From assembly GCA_041743125.1 (NCBI GenBank), contig JBGTNK010000297.1, positions 9,805 through 73,804 on the forward strand: DNA of 64,000 nucleotides, written 5' to 3'. The notes below the pieces were generated by a model. That model did not search any database and had not been told where the DNA came from. It worked only from the letters and a program-made list of their open reading frames with translations. This DNA is from Terrimonas_B sp041743125 (GTDB lineage Bacteria > Bacteroidota > Bacteroidia > Chitinophagales > Chitinophagaceae). Positions 1 through 8,845 of the stretch are shown piece by piece; positions within the stretch are counted from its first letter, which is position 1, and the number at the start of each line of letters is the position of its first letter. A program made the position numbers and the translations under genes.

Positions 1-1
1 A

Positions 2-67
2 AAAACAGATATACCGCACAACAGAAAAGTCCGGGTGGAACTTATTGTAAATAAACAAGTGAACTAA
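2..67 (+). CDS. C-terminal end of a CehA/McbA-like paralogue (5' part outside window)
   Basis: An open frame enters from the left edge and stops at TAA 65-67. Its last residues include RKVRVELIVN, identical to residues 702-711 of the next gene. The DNA is also nearly identical over those codons (23-52 versus 2185-2214). This looks like the tail of a tandem paralogue. Relative to the full-length gene it stops about 100 residues early, so the upstream copy may be C-terminally truncated or may have been joined here by recombination. Only the final 21 codons are visible, so function is inferred from the neighbour. Confidence 0.5.
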   Translation, partial: KTDIPHNRKVRVELIVNKQVN

Positions 68-81
68 ACGGGGGATAACAA

Positions 82-2532
82 ATGATAAAGAAAATACTTC
101 ATTTACTTGTTATCGGTGCTGCGAATCTACCTGTGCCATTATTTGCACAACACCCAACACATCATGCACCAACAACTCAGCACACCGTTACCGACGTAGA
201 GCCACAACCTTTGCTGGCACAAGCTATCCGGCTGAAGGAAGCCTTGTCTTTTTTAGGAAGTTCTTTGTCGAAAGAAGATGAACGACGACTGATGGCTTTG
301 CAGCTCCAGCCTCTTACAGCAGAAATACCAAAGCTTGTGCAGGATATACTCGATCCCTATTGCCTGGCGCTCATAAATATTAATCCTGAATCAAGAGTAA
401 AGGTTTTAAGAGGAGCCGCGAAAGCAAAATTAATTCAAAATGGCTGGGTTAGTTATTTGGTAAAGGTAAATAATGAAGCAGGTGTTACCGCACAATTGCA
501 GGTACAAAGCCCTAATGCAGCTACTCCTTTATATGCACCTTCATTCAATTCCCGTGTTGATCCCAAAAAAAAACTTACTCCCGGACAAGTAGCCAATCGT
601 TTTCTTGAAATGCAACTATACCGGAACCGGCCAATGCTTCCCCATCTTTCGGGATTAAAACTGGAGTATGCGATTTTGCAGATTTATAGCAAAGACGCCG
701 GACAACGTGAAGTGGAGCTCGGCTTTAACGTAGGGCAGGGAACGCAGGATATTGGTTTCAGGAATACGATCAATATACTTTTTACCATTCCTCCATCGGT
801 AAAACTAACCATGCATATAAAAGATGATGACGGTTCGCCGGCAATGGCTTCATTTCTTATTACCGATGGTATCGAACGCCTTCTTGACGATAGCATACAA
901 ACTATATCGAATGCAGATATGCGCTTAGTAGCGGCCCAGCGTGATTTAAAATTCAATTTTTCATCTTTTGAGGGTTATAAGGTTCCTCCCACATTGATAG
1001 GGATTTATCCATTACCTTCCAGGAGGGTCGCTGCATTTGATGAGTATCCGGATTTTTTCTTTCAGCCTCAGATTTACCGTTCCGACGGAGAACATGTGCA
1101 ATTACCACCAGGCAAATACAATGTTACTTTCACCAGAGGTCCTGAATATATTGCCCAAAAGATTCACCTTGTGATTCCTGCCGGTGTAAAAGCACATTCT
1201 GCATTCTTTCAATTAAAACGGTGGATAGATATGTCGAAACTTGGGTGGTTTAGCGCAGATCACCATGTTCATGCTGCCGGATGCAGTCATTACGATAGTC
1301 CGGAAGAAGGTGTAAAGCCAGCGGATATGTTGAGACAGGCCATCGGTGAAAACCTGAATGTGGCTTCTTTATTGGCATGGGGCCCGAGCTGGTATCACCA
1401 GAAGACTTTTTTTACCGGGCATGATGATCCTCTTTCAACTACAAAAAATATCATGCGCAATGATGTTGAAGTTTCAGGCTTTCCTTCCTCACATACAGGA
1501 CATATCGTGCTGTTAAGACTTAAGGAAGACGATTATCCCGGCACAACAAAAATTGAAGAATGGCCAAGCTGGGGTTTACCCGTTTTTAACTGGGCCAAAT
1601 CACAAAATGCGGTCACCGGTTATGCGCATTCCGGTTGGGGCCTGGAGCCATCTAAACCAACAAAGCAATTGCCTAACTATATTCTACCCAAAATGGATGG
1701 TATAGGAGCGAATGAATACATTGTTACCGTTACCCAAAATGTAGTTGATTTTTATAGTGCAGGCGATACCCCTGCTCCCTGGGAATTAAATATGTGGTAT
1801 CATTCACTTAATTGTGGTTACACTACAAGGTTGAGCGGCGAAACAGATTTTCCATGCATATATGATGAGCGTATAGGAATGGCCAGAAGTTATTTTAAAC
1901 CGGAAGGTAATCTCAGTTATGATAACTACGTTGAAGCAATCAAAAAAGGGCGGTCTTATATTTCTGAAGGAAACTCTCATATCATCAATTTTTCTGTAAA
2001 TGGATTGGAAGCGGGTACAAATGAAAGCAGGTTAACCCTGAAAGGAAAGGAATCTGTAAAGATCACTGCAAGGGTTGTTGCTAACCTTTCTGAACAACAG
2101 GATGAGTCAGGTGCAGCTATTGCTCAAAGTGCATTGACTGAGCAGCCCTACTGGAGTATTGAACGGGCACGTATCGGATCAACACGAAAGGTACGGGTGG
2201 AACTTATTGTAAATGGTGAATCCGTAGATACATCTGAAATCATCGCAGATGGCAAATGGAATGATGTATCATTTAATTACCCGGTTAATCGTTCTTCGTG
2301 GTTGGCATTAAGGGTGTATCCGAGTTCGCATACCAATCCGGTTTTTATATTGATCGATGATAATCCAATTCGTGAACGCCGAAGCGCAGAATGGTGCGTG
2401 AAGGCAGTAAACCAATGCTGGAAAATGAAACGGGTTAATATACGTCCCCAGGAACTTGCTGACGCGGAGGCCGTATATGATAAAGCCCGTAAGATTTATG
2501 AGAAGATTATTCAAGACTCTTCAGAAAAGTAA
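82..2532 (+). CDS. CehA/McbA-like metallohydrolase with PHP-type metal motif, exported
   Basis: An 816-residue protein with an N-terminal signal peptide (basic MIKK, hydrophobic run, cleavage near LFAQ). A long N-terminal part without a motif I recognise precedes a PHP-like metallohydrolase domain that starts near residue 390. That domain has the motif DHHVHAAGC, with an HxH pair at H395/H397, followed by AHSGWG (about 515) and GETDFPC. HxH and later His/Asp residues bind metal in the CehA/McbA family, whose known members hydrolyse carbamate and other esters or act in microcin maturation. The substrate here is unknown. The C-terminal part (about 640-760) looks like a beta-sandwich. The preceding reading frame is a paralogue tail, so this is a tandem duplicate. 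Confidence 0.75.
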   Translation: MIKKILHLLVIGAANLPVPLFAQHPTHHAPTTQHTVTDVEPQPLLAQAIRLKEALSFLGSSLSKEDERRLMALQLQPLTAEIPKLVQDILDPYCLALININPESRVKVLRGAAKAKLIQNGWVSYLVKVNNEAGVTAQLQVQSPNAATPLYAPSFNSRVDPKKKLTPGQVANRFLEMQLYRNRPMLPHLSGLKLEYAILQIYSKDAGQREVELGFNVGQGTQDIGFRNTINILFTIPPSVKLTMHIKDDDGSPAMASFLITDGIERLLDDSIQTISNADMRLVAAQRDLKFNFSSFEGYKVPPTLIGIYPLPSRRVAAFDEYPDFFFQPQIYRSDGEHVQLPPGKYNVTFTRGPEYIAQKIHLVIPAGVKAHSAFFQLKRWIDMSKLGWFSADHHVHAAGCSHYDSPEEGVKPADMLRQAIGENLNVASLLAWGPSWYHQKTFFTGHDDPLSTTKNIMRNDVEVSGFPSSHTGHIVLLRLKEDDYPGTTKIEEWPSWGLPVFNWAKSQNAVTGYAHSGWGLEPSKPTKQLPNYILPKMDGIGANEYIVTVTQNVVDFYSAGDTPAPWELNMWYHSLNCGYTTRLSGETDFPCIYDERIGMARSYFKPEGNLSYDNYVEAIKKGRSYISEGNSHIINFSVNGLEAGTNESRLTLKGKESVKITARVVANLSEQQDESGAAIAQSALTEQPYWSIERARIGSTRKVRVELIVNGESVDTSEIIADGKWNDVSFNYPVNRSSWLALRVYPSSHTNPVFILIDDNPIRERRSAEWCVKAVNQCWKMKRVNIRPQELADAEAVYDKARKIYEKIIQDSSEK

Positions 2533-2737
2533 TTTAAAACATAGAAAATAATAAAACAACAGGCGGTTTACTGTTATGCTGGCTTAAGAATTTATCTTCA
2601 AAGTTACCGTTAATCTGCTGCAATCCGGGCTTAAGGATCACAAAATACGAACACAGCAAACACAGTCGGTGTATGTAGTATAATTAAATCGAATTATTGT
2701 TTGCGAATTATATAACGATTTTATTTTTTACTGCGGC

Positions 2738-3455
2738 CTATTTGTTAAATGGCTTCACTGCGATAAGCACTGGCAGCATGAACAGGGTGGCCGCTATGTT
2801 CTTTGTTGCTTTATATTTATCTATCACCTCGCTGTCATGTATATTGGCCGTGATGGCGTTATAGCCGGTGATGAGTTTGGTCTTACTATCGGCCTTTATA
2901 TGGTTTTTGTAACCAAAATAAATCTTTCCCATTGTGCGTTACCCACTGTGCATCGGTGTCTTTCTGGCACAGTTTATTTTCGTTCCAGTCTTCGGGTATA
3001 GTTCCTTCTTTGAGTTCTTTATTTTCATCCCGGCTATTGCGTTGCACAGGCACTTCTATAATAGAGGCATCTACTAATTTGCCTGTGTGTACTATGATCC
3101 CGCCTTTATCTACCTGCTTATCGAGATAGCTGAATAATTTCTCTGCCATACCACCGGCAGTAGGTTTATCCGGGAATAGCCAAATCGTTTTGGCATCCGG
3201 TACCGGATCGTTAATACCCAGCCCTAAAAACGCATAAAACTCAAACGGTCTAATATGGCATCCTCTATTGTATCATCGCTCAGGTTATAATATCGCTGCA
3301 GAATAAGCACATTAAACATCAGCACATAGTCATTTGCCGGACGGCCCCCTTTGCTACGGTCAACTTCCTTATCAAAAAATTGCCGGGAGTTTGGCGGAAA
3401 AATTCAAAATCAATATGACTATTCAACCGCTCTAACGGGTCTTGCTTATGACATA
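2738..3455 (-). pseudogene. Decayed IS5-family transposase
   Basis: Reading the minus strand from about 3455, fragments of one IS5-type DDE transposase appear in shifting frames. They are QDPLERLNSHIDFEFFR, then RSKGGRPANDYVLMFNVLIL, then GLGINDPVPDAKTIW with LVDASIIEVPVQRNS, and last GYKNHIKADSKTK with ITANIHDSEVI. Three frameshifts join them, near 3370 (after NF), 3240 (after RLSF) and 2920 (after GKDLF). The frame ends at TAG 2738-2740, before the catalytic Glu region, so the 3' end is missing too. No start codon remains in the first frame and I could not find terminal inverted repeats. It is a dead remnant between the CehA-like genes and the DCC gene. Confidence 0.8.
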
Positions 3456-3525
3456 ATTATTGTTTTACATCATACAACTGTTTATACTAAAACATTGCTT
3501 CGTAACTTAGTTTTTAGAAACACCC

Positions 3526-3930
3526 TTAATCCAAAAAACGGTCTCTTACTTCCTTTGTTGGTATCATACACGTTTCCTTTTTACCAAACCACTTATACCG
3601 GTTTCTCGCAATCCACTTATAAATGGGCTGTCTTAAAAAATTGGGAACAATATGGAAGGCATATAAAGCTTTTGCAGGCCACTGAAGATAACCAGCTATT
3701 TTAATGGCGGCATCTGAATATGTATATACTTTTCCCTGATCTAAAAATATAACACTGTCAATGTCTGAAGAAATATTATATTTTTCTTTTAAAGAAATTC
3801 CAGATGCGGATTGTAGCGGGGAAAATTTCAAAACAGCTTTTTTATCGTAACGGATAGCAAAATTTACCATGGAGTTACAATAATTACAAACCCCGTCAAA
3901 CAATACAATTTTATCGTCAGGTATATTCAT
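3526..3930 (-). CDS. DCC-family thiol-disulfide oxidoreductase-like protein (DUF393)
   Basis: A 134-residue protein opening with the family signature VLFDGVCNYCN (residues 9-19), the DxxCxxC thioredoxin-like motif that gives the DCC family its name. A later RNRYKWFGK segment is also typical. Members are small, predicted to be redox-active, and of unknown substrate. The start ATG at 3930 lies directly against the U-tract of the yebC terminator. No other Met precedes the motif, so the start must be here or at a non-ATG codon. The gene is on the same strand as yebC but separated from it by that hairpin. Confidence 0.85.
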   Translation of the reverse strand: MNIPDDKIVLFDGVCNYCNSMVNFAIRYDKKAVLKFSPLQSASGISLKEKYNISSDIDSVIFLDQGKVYTYSDAAIKIAGYLQWPAKALYAFHIVPNFLRQPIYKWIARNRYKWFGKKETCMIPTKEVRDRFLD

Positions 3931-3960
3931 AAAAAAAGACCAACCTGGCCGTTGGTCTTT
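3931..3960 (-). terminator. Intrinsic terminator of yebC, abutting the next start codon
   Basis: A perfect 10-bp inverted repeat (AAAGACCAAC and GTTGGTCTTT, 6-nt loop), followed on the minus strand by seven U residues. The U-tract runs straight into the ATG of the DCC gene at 3930. No room remains for a ribosome binding site outside the hairpin. Confidence 0.85.
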
Positions 3961-3979
3961 GTAAAGTTATTGAAATAGT

Positions 3980-4702
3980 TTATCCCATATTATGAAACAC
4001 TTTCTGAACATCTTCATCCTGTTCCAACCGGTCAATCAGTTTGCTTACATCTTCAGCCTGTTCATCATTAACAGGAACGGACACGGTTGGTATCCATTCT
4101 AATTCCGCACTGATAGGATTTATTTTTTTTTCTTCCAATGCATTTTGCATATTGCCAAAATCTGTAAAACCACAACGAACAACTAAAATGTCTTCTCCAT
4201 TTTCTCCATTGCCTTCACCCAGTTCCTGGAGTCCAAAATCAATCAGTTCCAGTTCAAGTTCTTCGGCATTCAGTCCTTCGGGCTTTAATTTAAATACACC
4301 CAGCTTATTAAACTGAAAGGCCACACTTCCACTGTTACCCATCGATCCTCCACTTTTGGTAAAATGCGATTTTACATTCGCCACCGTTCTTACATGGTTA
4401 TCCGTTGCCGTTTCTACAAGTACAGCAACGCCATGAGGAGCATATCCTTCGTATAGAATTTCATCATAGTTTACAAGTTCTTTTCCCTGTGCTCTTTTAA
4501 TAGCAGCTTCTACCCGGTCTTTAGGCATACCTACACTGCGGGCATTCTGAAAACAACGGCGAAGCGCAGCATTTGAATTGGGATCAGGGCCTGCTGCTTT
4601 TACAGCAATTACTATTTCTTTACCAATACGGGTAAAGTTCTTTGCCATTTTATCCCAGCGGGCAAACATGGACGACTTACGAACTTCAAAAATCCTTCCC
4701 AT
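3980..4702 (-). CDS. yebC: YebC/PmpR (TACO1) family protein
   Basis: A 240-residue full-length member of the YebC/TACO1 family. It has the Bacteroidota-type start MGRIFEVRKSSMFARWDKMAK, then FTRIGKEIVIAVKAAGPDPNSN, and the conserved VGMPKDRVEAAIKRA helix, followed by YEGYAPHGVAVLVE. Family members have been described both as DNA-binding regulators and as ribosome-associated factors that help translation of difficult sequences, so the exact role is open. It is probably monocistronic: a terminator follows directly, and a -7 box lies about 40 nt upstream of the ATG. Confidence 0.92.
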   Translation of the reverse strand: MGRIFEVRKSSMFARWDKMAKNFTRIGKEIVIAVKAAGPDPNSNAALRRCFQNARSVGMPKDRVEAAIKRAQGKELVNYDEILYEGYAPHGVAVLVETATDNHVRTVANVKSHFTKSGGSMGNSGSVAFQFNKLGVFKLKPEGLNAEELELELIDFGLQELGEGNGENGEDILVVRCGFTDFGNMQNALEEKKINPISAELEWIPTVSVPVNDEQAEDVSKLIDRLEQDEDVQKVFHNMG

Positions 4703-4744
4703 CGTGAAATTTTATATGTTTTTTGTTTTTGATAAGTTGGGCTG

Positions 4745-4752
4745 CAAATTTA
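4745..4752 (-). promoter_or_regulatory. Candidate -7 box for yebC
   Basis: The minus strand reads TAAATTTG, matching the Bacteroidota -7 consensus TAnnTTTG, 43 nt upstream of the yebC ATG. I did not find a convincing TTG at -33. Confidence 0.4.
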
Positions 4753-4761
4753 AGATAATGA

Positions 4762-4797
4762 TAATAAAACAGGCGACACTTTAATCAGCGCCGCCTG
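4762..4797 (-). terminator. Intrinsic terminator of the amino-acid permease gene
   Basis: On the minus strand CAGGCG and CGCCTG form a GC-rich stem around a loop of about 16 nt, followed by UGUUUUAUUAU. It lies 19 nt past the stop of the permease gene and before the yebC promoter region. Confidence 0.65.
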
Positions 4798-4815
4798 CCA
4801 TTATATAAATTACTT

Positions 4816-6486
4816 TTAATAGCCTCTGTCAGAGGAAAGTTTTTTTATGAAAAAGAATAAGTGAATAGCTGCAAAGATCAGGGAAATATAAAGTAAGGTC
4901 CTGTCTTCGTCAAAACCCACGGAAAGCTGGTGGAGCAGTCCTACAATAATTAATAATCCTGTTAGTGAAAGCCCGGTGATATTGGCGATCCTCATTCCTT
5001 TCCTGGTAAGGGTTCCATCTCCCAAATGACTGTGTTTGGCACCATACACCAGGTAAATGTCAAGTCCTATAAGCATCCAAACCAATAAACGTATCCAAGT
5101 ATCCATCGGGAGAAATACCATCATAAACAGGCAAACTGCCACACCAAGGATTGGAACCAGCGGAACAAATGGTGTTCGGAATGCCCTTGGTAAATCCGGC
5201 ATTTTTTTCCGCATTACTAATATACCTACACATACAAGAATAAATGCGAATAATGTTCCGATACTTGTCATCTCTCCAACAACCCTTGCCGGAACAAAAG
5301 CAGCAAAGAGACTAACAAATAACATAAATAATAAATTACTTCTGGCAGGCGTATGAGTTTTAGGATTAATAGTAGAGAATACTTTTGGTATCAGGCCATC
5401 TTTACTCATGCTAAAGAAAACACGGCTTTGTCCCATCAGCATTACCAATATAACCGAAGAATAGCCGGCGAGGATGGCAACAACAATAGCCCTGTTAAGC
5501 CAGGGGTAATCTGGCCGCACTATTCCATCTGCACCTGCCTGTCCCATGTGTTCAATAGCAACATACACTGGCGCTATAGCGTCCTTGCTGTCCTTACCAA
5601 GGAAGGTTGTGTAATTAGTTACCCCCGTCATTACATGGGCAAAAAGAATGTAAAGAACAGTGCAAATAGCCAGTGACCCCAGGATGCCGATCGGCATGTT
5701 TCTTCTTGGATTTTTGGTTTCCTGCGCAGCCGTACTTACAGCATCAAATCCAATATAGGCAAAGAAAACGATAGCAGCTGCCCTGATAACCCCTCCAAAT
5801 CCATTATTAAAAAAATTCTCGTGGCCGGGTTCGGTAGCTGGAATGAAATAAGGATTGTAATTACTTGTTTGAATGTATCGCCAGCCTAAAATAATAAAAA
5901 TCAAAACGACGGAAACTTTGAGTGTTACAATGATCGCATTAACGAATGCACTTTCCTTGGTTCCTTTAATTAATAATAAACTCATTAAAACAATAATGAA
6001 AACGGCGGGGAGGTTGATCAACCCATTGTCCCATGGGCCTGCCGTAAGTTCATTGGGTAAATGGATATCAAATCCCGCGAGAAACTTTACCAGATAGCCG
6101 CTCCAACTAATTCCAACGGTGGCTGCGCCAACCGCATATTCCAATACAAGATCCCACCCAATAATCCAGGCTAAAAATTCACCCATTGTTGCGTAACTGT
6201 AAGTATATGCACTACCAGCAACTGGAATCATAGATGCAAATTCCGCATAGCAAAGACCGGCAAACAAACAACCCAAACCTGCTACAATAAAAGAAATTGT
6301 AATGGCAGGTCCTGCATGATTAGCTGCTGCCATACCAGTAATAGAGAATAAACCTGCACCTATGATGGCGCCGATGCCTAAGGCCACCAGGCCGCCTGCT
6401 CCTAAAGTTCTTTTCAACGTGTGAATGCCCGTTTCTTCCGCCTCATTCATCAAGGCATTCATTGGCTTTCTGACAAATAAACTCAT
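4816..6486 (-). CDS. APC-superfamily cationic amino-acid permease
   Basis: A 556-residue integral membrane protein with 12 or more hydrophobic segments. The first helix carries the APC signature GIGAIIGAGLFSITG (about residues 36-50), followed by PAITISFIVAGLGCLFAGLCY and the PVAGSAYTYSY loop. This pattern is typical of the CAT (YfnA-like) branch that imports amino acids by proton symport. Two further hydrophobic segments at the C-terminus also fit that branch. Substrate specificity cannot be read from sequence. It is transcribed alone, ends at its own terminator, and is divergent from the symporter gene at 6668. Confidence 0.88.
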   Translation of the reverse strand: MSLFVRKPMNALMNEAEETGIHTLKRTLGAGGLVALGIGAIIGAGLFSITGMAAANHAGPAITISFIVAGLGCLFAGLCYAEFASMIPVAGSAYTYSYATMGEFLAWIIGWDLVLEYAVGAATVGISWSGYLVKFLAGFDIHLPNELTAGPWDNGLINLPAVFIIVLMSLLLIKGTKESAFVNAIIVTLKVSVVLIFIILGWRYIQTSNYNPYFIPATEPGHENFFNNGFGGVIRAAAIVFFAYIGFDAVSTAAQETKNPRRNMPIGILGSLAICTVLYILFAHVMTGVTNYTTFLGKDSKDAIAPVYVAIEHMGQAGADGIVRPDYPWLNRAIVVAILAGYSSVILVMLMGQSRVFFSMSKDGLIPKVFSTINPKTHTPARSNLLFMLFVSLFAAFVPARVVGEMTSIGTLFAFILVCVGILVMRKKMPDLPRAFRTPFVPLVPILGVAVCLFMMVFLPMDTWIRLLVWMLIGLDIYLVYGAKHSHLGDGTLTRKGMRIANITGLSLTGLLIIVGLLHQLSVGFDEDRTLLYISLIFAAIHLFFFIKKLSSDRGY

Positions 6487-6637
6487 AAATTAATTAGTTA
6501 TATTTTGGAATATCCGGAAGGAGATGTTTATAAGCAAGCTGAAAATAGTGATTTCCACCAAAAATGAACAAAAAGATTTATTATTCGTTTACCGGAAACA
6601 GTATTTTGCAATTCATAAATATTTGAAAGTAAAACTT

Positions 6638-6645
6638 TAGTTTTG
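6638..6645 (+). promoter_or_regulatory. Candidate -7 box for the DAACS symporter
   Basis: TAGTTTTG is an exact match to TAnnTTTG, ending 22 nt upstream of the ATG at 6668. The -33 region has no clear TTG at 19-21 nt. Confidence 0.4.
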
Positions 6646-6667
6646 AAAACTTACTACAGCACCTTAT

Positions 6668-8068
6668 ATGAATAAACGCAAGGCCGGATTGCTTTCTCTT
6701 ATTTTGTTTACGATAGTCGCAATTCTCCACTTTTTATATTTTGAAAAATGGGCACCGGTCAGCGGTGATCTGCTTATCATTTCCCGATGGATCTTTATTG
6801 GGTCGCTGATATTATTTGCATTATTTAAAAGATCGTTGACCACCTGGATACTTGTTTCTATGGCCATTGGTGTTGAGATAGGGCTTGACTTCCCGGCCTT
6901 TTCCCAAAATCTTCAATTTCTAAGTAAAATATTCCTTCGGTTAGTAAAAACAATTGTGGCTCCTTTATTATTTGCAACGCTTGTTGTTGGAATTGCCAGC
7001 CATTCAGATTTGAAACAAGTGGGCAGGATGGGCTGGAAATCACTTTTATATTTTGAGATAGTTACCACGATAGCCCTGGTCATTGGTTTAGTCTTTATTA
7101 ATATTACCAAAGCGGGTGTGGGAATAGTGGTGCCGGATGACCTATTACAAGAATTGCCACAGGCCAAAGTGAGAACATGGCAGGATCATATTATTGATAT
7201 ATTCCCTGAAAACATCATTAAATCCGTATATGAGGGAAATGTATTACCCATTGTTGTTTTCAGTGTAGTATTTGGTATTGCCCTGGCCTTGTTAAATGAA
7301 AGAAAGAAAAGACCAATGCTTGAATTTGCAGAAAGCCTGGCAGAAGCCATGTTTAAGTTTACTAATATCATCATGTACTTTGCTCCTTTTGGAGTAGGGG
7401 CAGCTATAGCCGTTACCGTCGGCCATTTAGGAATAGATATCCTAAAGAATCTTGCTCTTTTATTGATAACCTTATACCTGGCATTAATATCTTTTATATT
7501 ACTTATTCTTTTACCTATAGCTTTATGGGTAGCTAAAGTGCCGCTGTTAAAATTTATCCAGGCCATCAAAGAACCCGTGTCCATTGCGTTTGCAACAACC
7601 AGTTCTGATTCTGCCTTGCCGAAAGCACTTGAAAATATGGAAAGGTTTGGTGTTCCCAGGAAGATTGTATCATTTGTAATTCCTACCGGTTATACATTCA
7701 ATTTAGATGGCACTACATTATACCTGTCATTAGCATCTATATTTGTAGCACAGGCGGCCGGAATGAACCTGTCTTTTGGAGCGCAATTGCTTATAGGCCT
7801 TACTTTAATGTTAACCAGCAAAGGAGTAGCAGCTGTACCCAGAGCGTCGTTGGTAATATTAATAGCAACTGCAAGTACTTTTAATTTTCCTTTATGGCCT
7901 ATAATGGCAATATATGGAATTGACGAATTAATGGATATGGCCCGTACCTCTGTCAACGTTATTGGTAACACACTGGCAAGTTGTGTTATTGCAAGATGGG
8001 AAGGAGAATTTGATGACGAAAAAGCGTTAGCCTTTAGTGAAAAGGCTTCAGATGCTATTCTGGAATAA
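6668..8068 (+). CDS. Dicarboxylate/amino acid:cation symporter (DAACS, SLC1 family)
   Basis: A 466-residue membrane carrier of the glutamate/aspartate/dicarboxylate symporter family. The re-entrant loop TTSSDSALPKALENM (about residues 309-323) and the TM7 motif FNLDGTTLYLS (about 344-354, NMDGT in characterised members) coordinate substrate and Na+ or H+. SKGVAAVPRAS is the second hairpin loop and NVIGNTLASCV the TM8 substrate site. Likely substrates are glutamate, aspartate or C4-dicarboxylates. The first 60 residues add two hydrophobic segments ahead of the usual TM1. The gene may lead a short run with DedA and MFS genes downstream on the same strand. Confidence 0.9.
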   Translation: MNKRKAGLLSLILFTIVAILHFLYFEKWAPVSGDLLIISRWIFIGSLILFALFKRSLTTWILVSMAIGVEIGLDFPAFSQNLQFLSKIFLRLVKTIVAPLLFATLVVGIASHSDLKQVGRMGWKSLLYFEIVTTIALVIGLVFINITKAGVGIVVPDDLLQELPQAKVRTWQDHIIDIFPENIIKSVYEGNVLPIVVFSVVFGIALALLNERKKRPMLEFAESLAEAMFKFTNIIMYFAPFGVGAAIAVTVGHLGIDILKNLALLLITLYLALISFILLILLPIALWVAKVPLLKFIQAIKEPVSIAFATTSSDSALPKALENMERFGVPRKIVSFVIPTGYTFNLDGTTLYLSLASIFVAQAAGMNLSFGAQLLIGLTLMLTSKGVAAVPRASLVILIATASTFNFPLWPIMAIYGIDELMDMARTSVNVIGNTLASCVIARWEGEFDDEKALAFSEKASDAILE

Positions 8069-8108
8069 TATTAGAATTGTAATGATTTAAAAAGAGATTT
8101 GAATTAAC

Positions 8109-8840
8109 ATGGAAAGCTTATTACATATTTATCTGCTGCAAAACGGTGGAATTATTCAGCAGTTTATTACCTGGATTATCGAAAATGGAGGATTGTATTT
8201 TTTATTGTTTGTTGTATTTGCAGAAACGGGGCTTTTTGTAGGTTTTTTTTTACCCGGAGATTCTCTTCTATTTGCAGCGGGCATCTTTATGGGCCGCCTG
8301 GTGAATGAACTTGCGGGGCTACCCCCAGAAACGCAGCAGCCTTTTGGCTTCTACCATCTCCTTATCATATTGATGGTTATCGTGGCATCTGTTCTCGGAA
8401 ATTTTGCCGGGTATTGGTTTGGTAATAAGGCTGGTCCTTTGTTATTTGAAAGAAAGGACACCTGGATCTTTAAAAAGAAACACCTGTTTAAGGCAAAAGA
8501 TTTTTATGATCATTATGGCAAGGCTACTATTTTTCTAGCCAAGTTTCTTCCTATCATCCGCACATTTGCTCCTATAGTAGCCGGCATTGTGAAAATGTCA
8601 AAGCCTCATTTTGTTTTTTATAATATTGCGGGAAGCATTGCCTGGGTTTGTTCTATGATGCTGGGCGGGTTTTTTCTTCAAACCTGGGTAGAAAAGGAGT
8701 TTGGTTTGAGTTTGAAAGATCACATTGAGGCCATCACTATCATCATAATTGTGGTTACTACATTACCAGTATTGTATAAATTATTCTTCGCAAAGAAGAA
8801 AGTTATTCCACCTTCAGCAGATACCAATATAAAATCATAA
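8109..8840 (+). CDS. DedA-family (SNARE-associated/VTT domain) membrane protein
   Basis: A 243-residue protein with the DedA layout. A first membrane segment is followed by the acidic FAETGLFVGFFLPGDSLLF motif (about residues 38-56), then a loop, GNFAGYWFGNKAG, and the conserved FLAKFLPIIRTFAPIVAG (about 143-160). Family members are proposed lipid scramblases or flippases, some for undecaprenyl phosphate recycling, and affect membrane homeostasis. It starts 40 nt after the symporter stop and ends 5 nt before the MFS start, so it is probably cotranscribed with the latter. Confidence 0.9.
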   Translation: MESLLHIYLLQNGGIIQQFITWIIENGGLYFLLFVVFAETGLFVGFFLPGDSLLFAAGIFMGRLVNELAGLPPETQQPFGFYHLLIILMVIVASVLGNFAGYWFGNKAGPLLFERKDTWIFKKKHLFKAKDFYDHYGKATIFLAKFLPIIRTFAPIVAGIVKMSKPHFVFYNIAGSIAWVCSMMLGGFFLQTWVEKEFGLSLKDHIEAITIIIIVVTTLPVLYKLFFAKKKVIPPSADTNIKS

Positions 8841-8845
8841 CGCTT

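Noticed and set aside
3351..3704. A 117-codon plus-strand frame
   Set aside because: It lies antisense to the transposase remnant and the DCC gene and has no domain.
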